DNA from: JANQNX01 sp965601665
GTDB taxonomy: Bacteria; Pseudomonadota; Gammaproteobacteria; Eutrophobiales; Eutrophobiaceae
Assembly: GCA_965601665.1 (NCBI GenBank)
Contig: OZ271833.1
Location: forward strand, 930,001 to 994,000
Length of the DNA: 64,000 nucleotides
Reading direction: 5' to 3'
A program made the translations under genes and the position numbers. The notes under the pieces were generated by a model that did not search any database, was not told the origin of the DNA, and worked only from the letters and a program-made list of their open reading frames with translations. Of this stretch, positions 43,898 to 53,589 are shown in pieces; the first letter of the stretch is position 1; every line of letters begins with the position of its first letter.

Positions 43898-45055
43898 ATG
43901 CGTATACTCATGGTCTCGGATGTCTATTTTCCGAGAATCAACGGTGTTTCCACATCGATAAAGACCTTTCGCAGAGAACTTGCCGAACTCGGTCACGACA
44001 TCACCCTCATCGCGCCGGAATATCCTGAAGACCATGCCGATGATGGAAAACTCATTCGCATACCATCGCGTTTCCTGTTCATCGATCCGGAAGATCGTAT
44101 GATGCGCAGACAACCGATACGCGCGCAGTTATCACACCTGGCAGCGCAGGATTTCGATATCCTGCATGTACAAACACCGTTTGTCGCGCACTATGTCGGG
44201 CTGGAATTATCCCGTGCACTGAATATTCCACGCGTCGTGACCTATCACACCCACTTTGAAGAATACCTCTATCATTACCTGCCTTACCTGCCCCGATCAT
44301 TAATGCGCTTTGCAGCAAGATGGTTTAACCGGCAACAGTGTAACGACATGGATGCGATCATTGTGCCCTCTACAGCCATGCTTGATATCCTGCGCCAGTA
44401 CGGCATCAATAAACCGATAGAAATTATTGCAACCGGTCTTGAGGACCATTTTTTTAAACAGGGTAATGGTCAACGCTTTCGGCAAAAACACGGTATCGCC
44501 GATGATCGGCCAGCACTGGTGCATATTGGACGACTGGCCCATGAAAAAAACATCGATTTTTTATTGCACATGCTGGTTGAGGTGCGAAAGCACGTCCCTG
44601 ACATCCTGTTAATTATCGCGGGAGAAGGCCCGGCCCTGCCACACTTGCAAAAACTGGTTGCTGAGCTCAACCTGCAACAAAACGTCAAGTTTGTTGGTTA
44701 CCTGGATCGTGAAACTGAACTACTGGATTGCTACCGCGCCGGCCAGGCCTTTGTATTTGCATCGCGTACGGAAACACAGGGACTGGTATTACTGGAAGCC
44801 ATGGCCCAGGGCACACCGGTCGTTTCAACATCCATACTCGGTACCCGCGACATCCTTGATAATGCCAGCGGGGCACTGGTAGCCGACGAACAGACGCATG
44901 ATTTCAGCCAGAAGGTATTGTCGATTCTGAACAATCAGGAAACACAACAGCAGCTTGGCTGCGACGCGAAAGACTACGCGGCCACATGGTCATCACGCGC
45001 CTTTGCCCAAAAAAAGCAGGTCTTCTACGAAAAAACCATTCAGCAACGCGCATAG
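43898..45055 (+). CDS. GT4-family glycosyltransferase
   Basis: 385 aa, GT-B fold. N-terminal MRILMVSDVYFPRINGVSTS, C-terminal nucleotide-sugar site with HIGRLAHEKN and the E-x7-E motif in FASRTETQGLVLLEAMAQGTPVV. Sequence style is that of glycosyltransferases acting on lipids or small glycans (UDP-sugar type). No membrane segment. Followed by glucokinase 20 bases later; both could serve glycan or glucose metabolism, but a shared role is not shown. Confidence 0.88.
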   Translation: MRILMVSDVYFPRINGVSTSIKTFRRELAELGHDITLIAPEYPEDHADDGKLIRIPSRFLFIDPEDRMMRRQPIRAQLSHLAAQDFDILHVQTPFVAHYVGLELSRALNIPRVVTYHTHFEEYLYHYLPYLPRSLMRFAARWFNRQQCNDMDAIIVPSTAMLDILRQYGINKPIEIIATGLEDHFFKQGNGQRFRQKHGIADDRPALVHIGRLAHEKNIDFLLHMLVEVRKHVPDILLIIAGEGPALPHLQKLVAELNLQQNVKFVGYLDRETELLDCYRAGQAFVFASRTETQGLVLLEAMAQGTPVVSTSILGTRDILDNASGALVADEQTHDFSQKVLSILNNQETQQQLGCDAKDYAATWSSRAFAQKKQVFYEKTIQQRA

Positions 45056-45074
45056 ATCGGCTTAAATATCCCCC

Positions 45075-46004
45075 ATGCAACTATTGGCCATGGATATTGG
45101 CGGTACGTACAGCCGCATCGCGCATTGCGAAATCGCCAACCGGGACACGTTCCAGGTCCTGCAGCAGTGCGAACTCGCCACTGCAAACCTGCGGGACTTT
45201 ACCAACTTGCTGGCGCTGATTGAACAACAGCCTGGCTTCCACGCACCTGCACGTTACGATGCCGTCTGTATTGCCATCGCCGGGCCGGTCGCCGACAAGC
45301 GGGCCTTCCCTCCCAACATTAACTGGACGCTGGACCTGTCTGCACACCCCACGCTTGCCACGACATTCCTGTTGAATGATTTCGCCGCGCAGGGATATGC
45401 GATTGCAAAAGTGAAAGAAGAATTAGTCCATGTACGCGAAGGCAAACCTGGCTCAGAAGCGGTTGCCGTTGTCGGTGCAGGCACCGGTCTCGGTCATTGC
45501 CTGCTGATACCGGCAGTAACAGGTGCTAACGTCATTCCCTCCGAGGCCGGCCAGGCGGGTTTTTCATTCAGCGCCGATGAGCAGGACCTGCAGGCGTATT
45601 TCCATTCACACTGGCAACAACCAATGATCACAAACGATCACGTCGTTAGCGGACCTGGCCTGGAGGTATTACACACGTATCTAACCGGTGAAAAAACAGC
45701 AGCGGCGAGTATTTTTGAACAGCAGGCAAAGAATAAACCAACACTGACGTTTTTTTCCCGCCTGTACGCGCGTGCTTGCCGGCACTACGTGTTGGCAACC
45801 ATGGCCACTGGCGGCCTGGTGATTACCGGTGGACTCGCGGCTCGGCATCCCGGTTTGGTTAAGGCGGCCGCTTTTCTGGAAGAATTTGACAACATGGACA
45901 CGCACCGGCATTTACTGGCCTCCATCCCCATTTCATTAAATTCTCGCCAGGATATGGGCCTGACAGGAGCGATTTTATACGCTGGTAAAGAACTATTTTC
46001 CTAG
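45075..46004 (+). CDS. glk: Glucokinase
   Basis: Phosphorylates glucose with ATP. 309 aa, bacterial group B glucokinase. N-terminal phosphate loop MDIGGTYSR, the G-A-G-T-G-L-G-H motif, E-A-G-Q-A-G-F substrate region and a C-terminal GGLVITGGLAARH adenosine loop. No DNA-binding domain, so not a ROK repressor. Probably cotranscribed with the upstream glycosyltransferase gene. Confidence 0.92.
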   Translation: MQLLAMDIGGTYSRIAHCEIANRDTFQVLQQCELATANLRDFTNLLALIEQQPGFHAPARYDAVCIAIAGPVADKRAFPPNINWTLDLSAHPTLATTFLLNDFAAQGYAIAKVKEELVHVREGKPGSEAVAVVGAGTGLGHCLLIPAVTGANVIPSEAGQAGFSFSADEQDLQAYFHSHWQQPMITNDHVVSGPGLEVLHTYLTGEKTAAASIFEQQAKNKPTLTFFSRLYARACRHYVLATMATGGLVITGGLAARHPGLVKAAAFLEEFDNMDTHRHLLASIPISLNSRQDMGLTGAILYAGKELFS

Positions 46005-46130
46005 TATAATCAAGCAGATAAAAAATACTGTCGGTTATTCTCTGCATAGTCAGCCATTCTTGCTGCAATGCACAAATATCGCTATACTCTGCGCAACTAC
46101 AACTAACTATATAACTTTGAAGGGAAAATT

Positions 46131-47894
46131 ATGAACTTGAATGAGATGAATGATTTGTTTGGCAAGGTACATGAAAGTAACCATGCCATGACAAAGGACT
46201 TTATTCATTCCAGCCTGGATACGATGCAACAACTCCATCCACAGGTGTTCAATGATGGATTTGTAGAACGCTGGAAAACCTACCTGGAACAACACACCTT
46301 TTGCCTGACAGGTAATTTCAATTTCATCAATGACATGTTTCGCCTGATTAACTACACCACCATGCGCAGTTTTGGCCTCGAGCCGGAACCCGTTGTCACA
46401 CCCGAACGTTCCGATCGACGTTTCTTCGATGAAAGCTGGAACGAACACACGGTGTTCGATCACATCAAGCAGTTTTATTTGCTCGTTTCCAAGTATTTAC
46501 AGCATTCATCGACATGCAATTCCCATCTCGATGATAAGATCCAGAGCCAGTTCGAGTTTTACACCAAGCAATGGCTGGACGCATTGTCACCTGCGAACTT
46601 TGCTGCCACTAATCCCATGGTGCTACAGGAAACGCTGGAAAAGAAAGGCGTTAACCTGCTGGAAGGCGCACGTGCATTGATTGAAGATTTTGCGCGCGGC
46701 AAGGGACAAAAACTCATGACCCGCATGACTGACTTCGAATCGTTCGAGGTTGGAGAAAACATTGCCACGACACCCGGCAAAGTGGTTTACCAGAATGAAT
46801 TAATGCAGCTCATCCAGTATGCACCGACCACGAGAACCGTGTTTGAAACGCCACTGTTGATCGTGCCACCCTGGATTAACAAGTTTTATATCCTCGACTT
46901 ACGCAAGGAAAACAGTTTCATCCAGTGGGCCCTGGATCAGGGACACACCGTGTTCGTGATTTCGTGGGTGAACCCGGATGAAAATTATGCCGACACCGAG
47001 TTCGAGGATTACATGCTCAAGGGCATATTGACCGCGGCCGAGCAGATCAAAAAAGAGACCGGCGTCAGCAAGGTCAACACGATTGGTTATTGCATTGGCG
47101 GCACGCTCATGGCGGCGACCAATGCCTACCTGGCGAAAAAGCGTAAGCGCCTGATTAATACCACGACCTACTTCACCACGATGATCGATTTTGATGAACC
47201 GGGTGACCTGGGTGTGTTTATAGATGACATGCAGTTGAACAAACTGGACCAGGACATGGCCAAAGACGGCTACCTGGATGGTTCGACCATGGCATCGGTC
47301 TTTAACATGTTACGCGCCAATGATTTAATCTGGCCGTTCTTTATCAATAACTATTTGCTTGGCAAGGAGCCAACCGCGTTCGACCTGCTCTACTGGAACT
47401 CGGATTCCACGCGCCTGCCAGCAAAGACGCATAGCTACTACTTGCGTAACTGCTACCTGAAGAACCTGTTAAAAGAACCCGATGCACTGGAGTTTGATGG
47501 CACGCCGTTGGATATCAGCAAGATCAAAACACCAACGTATTTCATCTCCACGCGTGAAGACCATATCACCCCGTGGAAGTCGACCTATGGCGGCGCCAGG
47601 CTATTGTCAGGCCCCGTGCGTTTTGTACTCGGCGGTTCCGGACACATCGCCGGTGTCATTAACCCGCCAGTCAAGAACAAGTACGGCTTCTGGACCAACG
47701 GCAAGCTGGACGACGATCCGGACAAGTGGCTGGACAATGCCAGCTACCAGGAAGGTTCATGGTGGCCGGACTGGCAAAAATGGATTAGCAAGCACTCCGG
47801 CAAGAAAGTACCGGCAAGAAAACCGGGCACAAACCTGAAACCACTGGAAGATGCACCGGGCAGTTACGTCAAACACCGCATCGTCCCGGATTAA
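46131..47894 (+). CDS. phaC: Class I polyhydroxyalkanoate synthase PhaC
   Basis: Polymerises 3-hydroxyacyl-CoA into PHA granules. 587 aa, the class I length. Lipase-box-like G-Y-C-I-G-G with catalytic C321, D477 in TREDHITPW and H505 in GSGHIAG. Strong ribosome site (GAAGGG) before ATG. Stands alone: phaA, phaB and phasins are not in the window, though an esterase of the PHB depolymerase family is at 59444. A good terminator follows. Confidence 0.97.
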   Translation: MNLNEMNDLFGKVHESNHAMTKDFIHSSLDTMQQLHPQVFNDGFVERWKTYLEQHTFCLTGNFNFINDMFRLINYTTMRSFGLEPEPVVTPERSDRRFFDESWNEHTVFDHIKQFYLLVSKYLQHSSTCNSHLDDKIQSQFEFYTKQWLDALSPANFAATNPMVLQETLEKKGVNLLEGARALIEDFARGKGQKLMTRMTDFESFEVGENIATTPGKVVYQNELMQLIQYAPTTRTVFETPLLIVPPWINKFYILDLRKENSFIQWALDQGHTVFVISWVNPDENYADTEFEDYMLKGILTAAEQIKKETGVSKVNTIGYCIGGTLMAATNAYLAKKRKRLINTTTYFTTMIDFDEPGDLGVFIDDMQLNKLDQDMAKDGYLDGSTMASVFNMLRANDLIWPFFINNYLLGKEPTAFDLLYWNSDSTRLPAKTHSYYLRNCYLKNLLKEPDALEFDGTPLDISKIKTPTYFISTREDHITPWKSTYGGARLLSGPVRFVLGGSGHIAGVINPPVKNKYGFWTNGKLDDDPDKWLDNASYQEGSWWPDWQKWISKHSGKKVPARKPGTNLKPLEDAPGSYVKHRIVPD

Positions 47895-47914
47895 TCCAGA
47901 AGCAATGCAAACCC

Positions 47915-47947
47915 TCCCTGTAGTGGCAACGCTACGGGGATTTTTTT
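47915..47947 (+). terminator. Rho-independent terminator after phaC
   Basis: TCCCTGTAG / CTACGGGGA stem of 9 bp (one G-T pair) with an 8-base loop, directly followed by seven T. 20 bases after the phaC stop. Confidence 0.88.
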
Positions 47948-47995
47948 ATCCTATTAATAAAAACGTCATAAATAATCTTTATAAGGAGCAGTATT

Positions 47996-48277
47996 ATGAG
48001 TTCAGCAACCGCACGCCACATTCTTGTTAATTCCGAAGAAGAATGCCTGTCACTGAAACAGCAAATTGAGGACGGCGCTGATTTTGCCGAAATTGCAAAA
48101 GAGCATTCAACCTGTCCGTCAGGCAGGAAAGGTGGCGATCTTGGTACATTTGGTCCCGGACAAATGGTCAAGGAATTCGACGAGGTTGTGTTCAGTGGAG
48201 AAACCAACACAGTGCTGGGACCTGTTAAAACACAGTTCGGTTATCACCTGCTGGAAGTCACCAGCCGCGAGGACTGA
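47996..48277 (+). CDS. ppiC: Parvulin-type peptidyl-prolyl isomerase PpiC
   Basis: 93 aa, a single parvulin domain: ARHILVNSEEEC, the GGDLGTFGPGQMVKEFD core and the terminal FGYHLLEV. No signal peptide, so cytoplasmic, as E. coli PpiC. Ideal AAGGAG ribosome site. Catalyses cis-trans isomerisation of X-Pro bonds. Confidence 0.96.
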   Translation: MSSATARHILVNSEEECLSLKQQIEDGADFAEIAKEHSTCPSGRKGGDLGTFGPGQMVKEFDEVVFSGETNTVLGPVKTQFGYHLLEVTSRED

Positions 48278-48292
48278 GCGCAACACACGCCT

Positions 48293-48970
48293 TTGAAAGA
48301 CACGCTGATAGTTCTTGATTTTGATGGTTTACTCATCGACTCCTACAAGTTGCTAAAAGACACCTTTTCGCAACTTGGTCTGGACGTAGGAGAAGAAGAT
48401 CGTTTTAAAAATCGACGCAAGTTTTTAAAGTACATTGGCGGTGGCAGGGAAATCGTCAATAACCTGGTCAAAATTTCACTGCCAAAGAACCGGGTTATTC
48501 GTGACACGTTGACACAAAATTACATGGAACACGGCAAGGTGTTCCCGGAATTTACCGATGTTATCAACGAGGCGATCGACAGCCCCGCTATTCACATTGG
48601 CATTATCAGTCGCAACTTCACCAGCCATCCCGGCCTGACTATCAGACAGGTGCTGCGTAACAGCCGCATCAACGAGGCGGCCATGGATTTCATCATCCCG
48701 GTGTCGGTTGGTGCAAAAAAGATCAGTGTGCTGGAAGGTATGCGCGGAAACAGTTACAAGCACTGTATTTTTGCCGCGGATGAAATCGGCGACTACCGTG
48801 CAGCAGTTGAGACCGGTTACGATAAGATATTGATGGCCAGCTACGGTTTCGATCACCGCGACCGGCTGATCGAGAAAGGCGAGATACCGGAAAAGATGAT
48901 TTTTGAGAGCCCGGCAAAGCTCGCGAAAAAATTGAATAAACTGTTGCTGAAGTTGGACCTGCTTATCTAG
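48293..48970 (+). CDS. HAD-superfamily hydrolase
   Basis: 225 aa with the HAD nucleophile motif DFDGLLID (residues 8-15), a helical cap, motif II IISRN, a lysine (V-G-A-K-K) and a motif-IV-like AADEIGDY. Phosphatase activity on an unknown small molecule is expected. TTG start, 15 bases after ppiC. The last bases overlap the convergent sugar dehydrogenase gene by 4. Confidence 0.75.
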   Translation: MKDTLIVLDFDGLLIDSYKLLKDTFSQLGLDVGEEDRFKNRRKFLKYIGGGREIVNNLVKISLPKNRVIRDTLTQNYMEHGKVFPEFTDVINEAIDSPAIHIGIISRNFTSHPGLTIRQVLRNSRINEAAMDFIIPVSVGAKKISVLEGMRGNSYKHCIFAADEIGDYRAAVETGYDKILMASYGFDHRDRLIEKGEIPEKMIFESPAKLAKKLNKLLLKLDLLI

Positions 48971-50091
48971 TTTTCATTCGCTGGCGCAATTCGGTAAAGC
49001 TTGCCGTTTTGCTCATCGGTTATGACATAGATACTGCCATCCGGCCCCTGCTTCACATCACGGATACGACCCAGCTCATAATCAAAAATACGCTCCTCGT
49101 GCACCACCTTGTTGCCATCAAATTCAAGCCTGGCCAGTTGTCCAAATTTTAACGAGCCGACAAACGCGTTACCCTGCCATGCCGGGAAGGCATCGCCGCT
49201 GTAAAACAACAGGCCGGACGTGGCAATAGACGGCACCCAGTAATGGACAGGCTGCGCCATGCCCTGCTTTTCCGTGCCTTCTCCTATCTTCGTGCCAATC
49301 ACGTAATTGACGCCGTAGGTAATGACCGGCCAACCGTAATTGGTGCCGGCCACCATACGGTTGAGTTCATCACCACCCTGCGGCCCGTGCTCGACCGTCC
49401 AGATGTCGCCGGTAACCGGATGGACATCCATGCCCTGCATATTGCGGTTACCATAGGTAAAGATTTCCGGCAGCACGCCGTTTTTGCCGACAAATGGATT
49501 GTCCGAAGGAATACTGCCATCCTTGTTAATTCGAATTAATGAACCGGCATGGTCGCCCAGGTCTTGCGCCCTGTCCTGGTCGCCACGGTCGCCAAGCGAT
49601 ACGTACACATGCCCCGCCGTGTCAAAGGCGATCCGGGAGCCAAAGTGATACCCCTTGCCGGTTTTTTTTGCCAACCGGAAGATGATTTTTACATTGGTGA
49701 GTTCTGACTCATTTAAGGTTGCCTTCGCTAGCTCGGTACTGACACCGCCCTTGCCGGGACCGGCGTAACTCAAATAGATCGTCTGGTTATTTTCAAAATC
49801 CGGATCCAGCGCCACGTCCAGTAACCCGCCCTGACCAAAGGCCTTGATGGACGGCAATCCCCTGATGGGTTTTGAAACCCTGCCGTTATCGATAATGCGC
49901 AGGTAACCCGGTCGTTCGGTGACCAGCACGCGGCCATCAGGTAAAAATTCCATGCCCCAGGGGTTTTCCAGGCCATCGGCCAGCTGCTCTACCTGGATGG
50001 CATAGTCTTCGGTCTGGAATTGTTGCTGTTCGGCATACGCGGTCGAACCCAGTAACAACAGTGATAGCAACATATAGCGTTTCATAAACAT
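48967..50091 (-). CDS. PQQ-dependent aldose sugar dehydrogenase-like protein
   Basis: 374 aa from ATG 50091, which has a GAGG site; a second ATG two codons on is possible. Signal peptide (about 3-20), then a six-bladed propeller of the soluble glucose dehydrogenase/YliI type with LENPWGMEFLPDGRVLVTERPG, LYLSYAGPG-like YLSYAGPG, HFGSRIAFD, GDRGDQDRAQ and EHGPQGGDELN. PQQ is the usual cofactor. Periplasmic oxidation of aldoses to lactones is expected. Confidence 0.9.
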   Translation of the reverse strand: MFMKRYMLLSLLLLGSTAYAEQQQFQTEDYAIQVEQLADGLENPWGMEFLPDGRVLVTERPGYLRIIDNGRVSKPIRGLPSIKAFGQGGLLDVALDPDFENNQTIYLSYAGPGKGGVSTELAKATLNESELTNVKIIFRLAKKTGKGYHFGSRIAFDTAGHVYVSLGDRGDQDRAQDLGDHAGSLIRINKDGSIPSDNPFVGKNGVLPEIFTYGNRNMQGMDVHPVTGDIWTVEHGPQGGDELNRMVAGTNYGWPVITYGVNYVIGTKIGEGTEKQGMAQPVHYWVPSIATSGLLFYSGDAFPAWQGNAFVGSLKFGQLARLEFDGNKVVHEERIFDYELGRIRDVKQGPDGSIYVITDEQNGKLYRIAPANEN

Positions 50092-50104
50092 CTTTCCTCG
50101 ATAG

Positions 50105-51079
50105 TTAACCGGGTGCATCGGCCAGCAGTATCGCACGCACGGGTGCGGGGTATCCTTCTATTGTCTTGCTTCTATCATTTTTGTCCAGAAAGTCGGCCAA
50201 AGATTCAAACTGCATCCATTCGGTGCGGCGCTGTTCTTCGATCGTGGTCGGCGTGACATCCACCACGCGCACGTTGACCAGCCCGGCGCTGGTCACCCAT
50301 TCGCGCAACACGCTGACATCGGGTATGGCATGCACATTATTCATCTTCGCATAGCGGCCTTCAGGCAACAGCACCTGGCTCGGTTCGCCATCAAGCACCA
50401 GCGTTTCCAGCACCAGTTCCCCGCCCGGTTTCAATAACTGTTTAAGCTGCTGCAAGTGTTCATTGTGATCGCGCCGGTGATACAACACGCCCATGGAAAA
50501 AACAGAATCAAATGCTGCGACAGGCGCCGGCAAGGATTGAATGCCCAGTGGCAGGATATCAAGCGCCGCAGCAGGCAGGTATTTTTTCAATACCTGGCAC
50601 TGCATGACAAACAACAACGTGGGATCAATCCCGATCACGTGTCGTGCCCCGGCGCCGAGCATGCGCCATGCGTAATACCCATTACCACAGCCGACATCCA
50701 GCACCAGTTTGTCCTTCAGTGGTGAGATCGATTGCAACACACGTTGCCATTTCAAATCAGAGCGCCACTCGCTATCAATATGAATACCAAACAGGTTAAA
50801 CGGGCCCTTACGCCATGGCATAAAGGTTTTAAGCACGCTTTCAAGTTGTTCGCGTGCATTATCGGACAAGTCATCACTGCCACCGACAGTGACAATATCG
50901 TTATCCAGTTGAAAGCTTGCGTTATCGATATCAGGCAACCGATCAAGCGCCGCTTGCCAGCGGGCGTAATCACCATGCCCGGGGTTGGCAAAGTAATCGG
51001 TCAATACGGGTTCAAGTGCTTGCCGCCAGGCCGCCATGTCATTGGCAGCAAGCACGTCGTACAGGGTTTGGTAATTCAA
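50105..51079 (-). CDS. cmoB: tRNA U34 carboxymethyltransferase CmoB
   Basis: Uses carboxy-SAM made by CmoA to form cmo5U at wobble position 34 of tRNAs. 324 aa from TTG 51079, which matches the E. coli start (323 aa); the frame is open 12 codons further upstream, again beginning with TTG. Motifs MPWRKGPFNLFGIHIDSEWRSD, LDVGCGNGYYAWRM, FSMGVLYHRRD and EEQRRTEWM are typical. Lies 10 bases after cmoA. Confidence 0.96.
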   Translation of the reverse strand: MNYQTLYDVLAANDMAAWRQALEPVLTDYFANPGHGDYARWQAALDRLPDIDNASFQLDNDIVTVGGSDDLSDNAREQLESVLKTFMPWRKGPFNLFGIHIDSEWRSDLKWQRVLQSISPLKDKLVLDVGCGNGYYAWRMLGAGARHVIGIDPTLLFVMQCQVLKKYLPAAALDILPLGIQSLPAPVAAFDSVFSMGVLYHRRDHNEHLQQLKQLLKPGGELVLETLVLDGEPSQVLLPEGRYAKMNNVHAIPDVSVLREWVTSAGLVNVRVVDVTPTTIEEQRRTEWMQFESLADFLDKNDRSKTIEGYPAPVRAILLADAPG

Positions 51080-51089
51080 GGGTGAACGC

Positions 51090-51815
51090 TTATTTTGTTG
51101 CGAGCAGGGAAACAAAGTTTAAACAGCGTAACCACGGGTACACGTTAGTAAAGCCCGCCTGCTGCAAGCGTTCGATATGTGTCGCAAGTGTTTCCGGTAT
51201 CAGCACCTGTTCCAGTGCATCGCGCTTGTTCGCGATCTCCATGGCGTCGTAACCGTTCATGGCTTTCATATGATGATGTAACGCCTGCATCTCGGTCTGC
51301 TCACCTTCGTCCTCGAACCGGATTTTTTCCGAGACGATGAGCACGCCGCCCGGCAGTAGTGATTCATGAATACGTTGCAACAATGGCAGACGCTGTTCCA
51401 GTGGCACGAACTGCAACGTGAAATTCATGACGACCACCGATGCATCATGCATATCGATATCGGTCATATCGGCATGCATGAATTCAATATCAAACTGGTT
51501 CTGGTAAGTGGCCAGCATGGCTTGACACTGTTTTATCATGGCTTCCGAGTTATCGACGCCGACGATCTTGCCGTCTTTATCAGTCAACGATTGGTCCAGT
51601 ACAAACGTCACCGCGCCCAGCGAACAACCGAGATCGTAAATCGTCGTGCCATCCTGAAAGTAGCGGTCTGCTATCACGCTGGTCATCGCCAGTGTCATCG
51701 GGTACCCCGGTACCGAACGCTTGATCATGTCCGGGAAGACATCGACCACGCGCTGATCAAACTCGAACGGCTTGATCGCTTCCTCTGTTTGTTGGTATAG
51801 CGTGTCTTTTTTCAC
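51090..51815 (-). CDS. cmoA: Carboxy-S-adenosyl-L-methionine synthase CmoA
   Basis: Makes carboxy-SAM from SAM and prephenate for CmoB. 241 aa from GTG 51815 (family length about 247); the frame is open 17 codons upstream into the GST gene. Motifs VVDVFPDMIKRSVPGYP, IYDLGCSLGAVT, NFTLQF and SLLPGGVLIVSEK. Start chosen by alignment with the family and a GAGAG site. Confidence 0.96.
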   Translation of the reverse strand: MKKDTLYQQTEEAIKPFEFDQRVVDVFPDMIKRSVPGYPMTLAMTSVIADRYFQDGTTIYDLGCSLGAVTFVLDQSLTDKDGKIVGVDNSEAMIKQCQAMLATYQNQFDIEFMHADMTDIDMHDASVVVMNFTLQFVPLEQRLPLLQRIHESLLPGGVLIVSEKIRFEDEGEQTEMQALHHHMKAMNGYDAMEIANKRDALEQVLIPETLATHIERLQQAGFTNVYPWLRCLNFVSLLATK

Positions 51816-51826
51816 GGCTTGCACTC

Positions 51827-52474
51827 TCAAGCAGGAAAATACACCGGTGACTGGTCGGGTTGCCACTGCGCATATTTATGCATGCAGCGTTGAAACAGAT
51901 CGGATTGCGCGATGTTGCCATACCATTGCTTAAGTCGTGCATACGGGCTGGCTTCAAACCAGTTCAGATCGACATGCGCAAACTGGCGTACGAACGGAAA
52001 GACAGCAATATCAACGAAGGTTAACTGTGTCGCACTGGCTAATGCCTTGTCATTGTATTGCTGCAAGGCCTGCTCCAGTTGTTTGAGAAAAACAGCCGCC
52101 TTGTCACGGTAATACGCGGGCGGGTGTGCAGGGTAACCGACGTGGTACTTGTAACGATCGAGGTAATGCTTGAACTCACCATCGTTGTACGTAATCAATG
52201 CATCTGTTTCCTCATTGTTCACGCCAAGCCAGTCATCAGGATCGCTTTGGGTCAACGCCCAGTGCATGACATCCAGGCTTTCTTCCAGCACGGTTTGTTC
52301 CGGTGTTAACAGTACCGGCACCGTGCCCTTGCTGGATAACGCGACCATGGCCTCGGGTTTGTCTTTTAATACCACCTCGCGTAACTCACAGCGAATACCT
52401 GACTGCAACAGCGCCATGCGCGCACGCATCGCGTAAGGACAACGACGAAAGGAATACAGGATAGGCAATGACAT
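51827..52474 (-). CDS. Glutathione S-transferase family protein
   Basis: 215 aa with an N-terminal thioredoxin-like domain (YSFRRCPYAMRARMAL with C-P-Y-A, residues 8-23; V-P-V-L cis-Pro; E-E-S glutathione contact) and a C-terminal all-helical domain. Resembles the glutaredoxin-2/GST-like group. Substrate not known. Upstream of cmoA by 11 bases, probably one transcript with cmoAB. Confidence 0.88.
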   Translation of the reverse strand: MSLPILYSFRRCPYAMRARMALLQSGIRCELREVVLKDKPEAMVALSSKGTVPVLLTPEQTVLEESLDVMHWALTQSDPDDWLGVNNEETDALITYNDGEFKHYLDRYKYHVGYPAHPPAYYRDKAAVFLKQLEQALQQYNDKALASATQLTFVDIAVFPFVRQFAHVDLNWFEASPYARLKQWYGNIAQSDLFQRCMHKYAQWQPDQSPVYFPA

Positions 52475-52509
52475 GTTTTAATCGAAGCGTGCGTGTAGTA
52501 AGACCATAC

Positions 52510-53427
52510 CTACATCTTGTTGCCAATGTGCTTCTGGTTGCGCGCTTCTGCCAGTTCTACCTGGCGTTGGCGTTCACGGAAACCCTCGCGTTGTGCCTCG
52601 GTTTTTTCATCAATACAGTGCGGACAGGACACGCCTTTCTGGTAATGCTCTGATTGCATGTCTTCATCAGATATCGGGTGGCGACAGGCAAAGCACTGTT
52701 CGTAGTTACCTTCTTCCAGGTCATGGTCAACCGATACCCGGCTATCAAAGACGAAACACTCGCCTTCCCACAGGCTGTCGTCTTTATCAACCTGCTCGAG
52801 GTACTTCAAGATGCCGCCGTTGAGCTGGTACACCTCGTCAAACCCCTGATCCAGCATATAGGCACTGGCCTTTTCGCAACGAATACCGCCGGTACAAAAC
52901 ATCGCGACTTTTTTATGTTTATTCGGGTCCAGGTGCTGCTGCACATATGCCGGGAATTCACGAAAGTTGGTGGTATCGGGCGATAGGGCATTCCTGAACG
53001 TGCCGATCTCGACTTCATAGGTATTGCGTGTATCGATCAATACAACATCCGGATCAGAAATAATCGCATTCCAGTCTTCCGGCTCGACCCGCGTACCAGC
53101 ACCGTGGATGGGACTGACGCCGGGCTGGCCCAGCGTGACGATTTCCTTTTTTAGTTTTACCTTGGTGCGCAGGAACGGCTCTTCATCGGCAAAGGATTCC
53201 TTGTGTTCGAGATCAGCCAACCGGGGATCGGATTGCAGAAAGGCCAGCAATGCATCAATGGCCTCACGGCTACCTGCCACCGTACCGTTAATGCCCTCCT
53301 CGGCCAGCAAAATCGTGCCCTTGATACCGTGATCGAGGCAGAACTGCAGGAAATTCGGCTGCAAGGCCTCGAAATCTTCCAGGTGAACAAACTTGTACAG
53401 GGCGGCAATGACAACGGGCTGTTTCAT
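52510..53427 (-). CDS. trhO: tRNA uridine(34) hydroxylase TrhO (rhodanese domain, YceA)
   Basis: Oxygen-dependent hydroxylase that makes ho5U34, the precursor step for cmo5U. 305 aa: N-terminal acylphosphatase-like domain, rhodanese domain with catalytic cysteine in MFCTGGIRCEKAS, and a C-terminal zinc-like part (CFACRHPI, CPHC). It sits just upstream of the GST-cmoA-cmoB genes, which complete the same modification, so the cluster groups the pathway. Confidence 0.95.
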   Translation of the reverse strand: MKQPVVIAALYKFVHLEDFEALQPNFLQFCLDHGIKGTILLAEEGINGTVAGSREAIDALLAFLQSDPRLADLEHKESFADEEPFLRTKVKLKKEIVTLGQPGVSPIHGAGTRVEPEDWNAIISDPDVVLIDTRNTYEVEIGTFRNALSPDTTNFREFPAYVQQHLDPNKHKKVAMFCTGGIRCEKASAYMLDQGFDEVYQLNGGILKYLEQVDKDDSLWEGECFVFDSRVSVDHDLEEGNYEQCFACRHPISDEDMQSEHYQKGVSCPHCIDEKTEAQREGFRERQRQVELAEARNQKHIGNKM

Positions 53428-53589
53428 CGATTTTCTTCAGATACGGGTATTAACAATTCAAGGTGGGCTAATATAACCAAGAAAAGACGCTTTACAAAGC
53501 ATTGCGCATCGATTTAACTCACTAGATACTTGATCACAAACTATTTTTTAACGACGTTGTCGAAAGCAGTTTACCCGGATCTCCGTTAC

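Noticed and set aside
47915..47947. Small RNA between phaC and ppiC
   Set aside because: The hairpin with seven T is fully explained as the phaC terminator, and no promoter is visible in the short gap.
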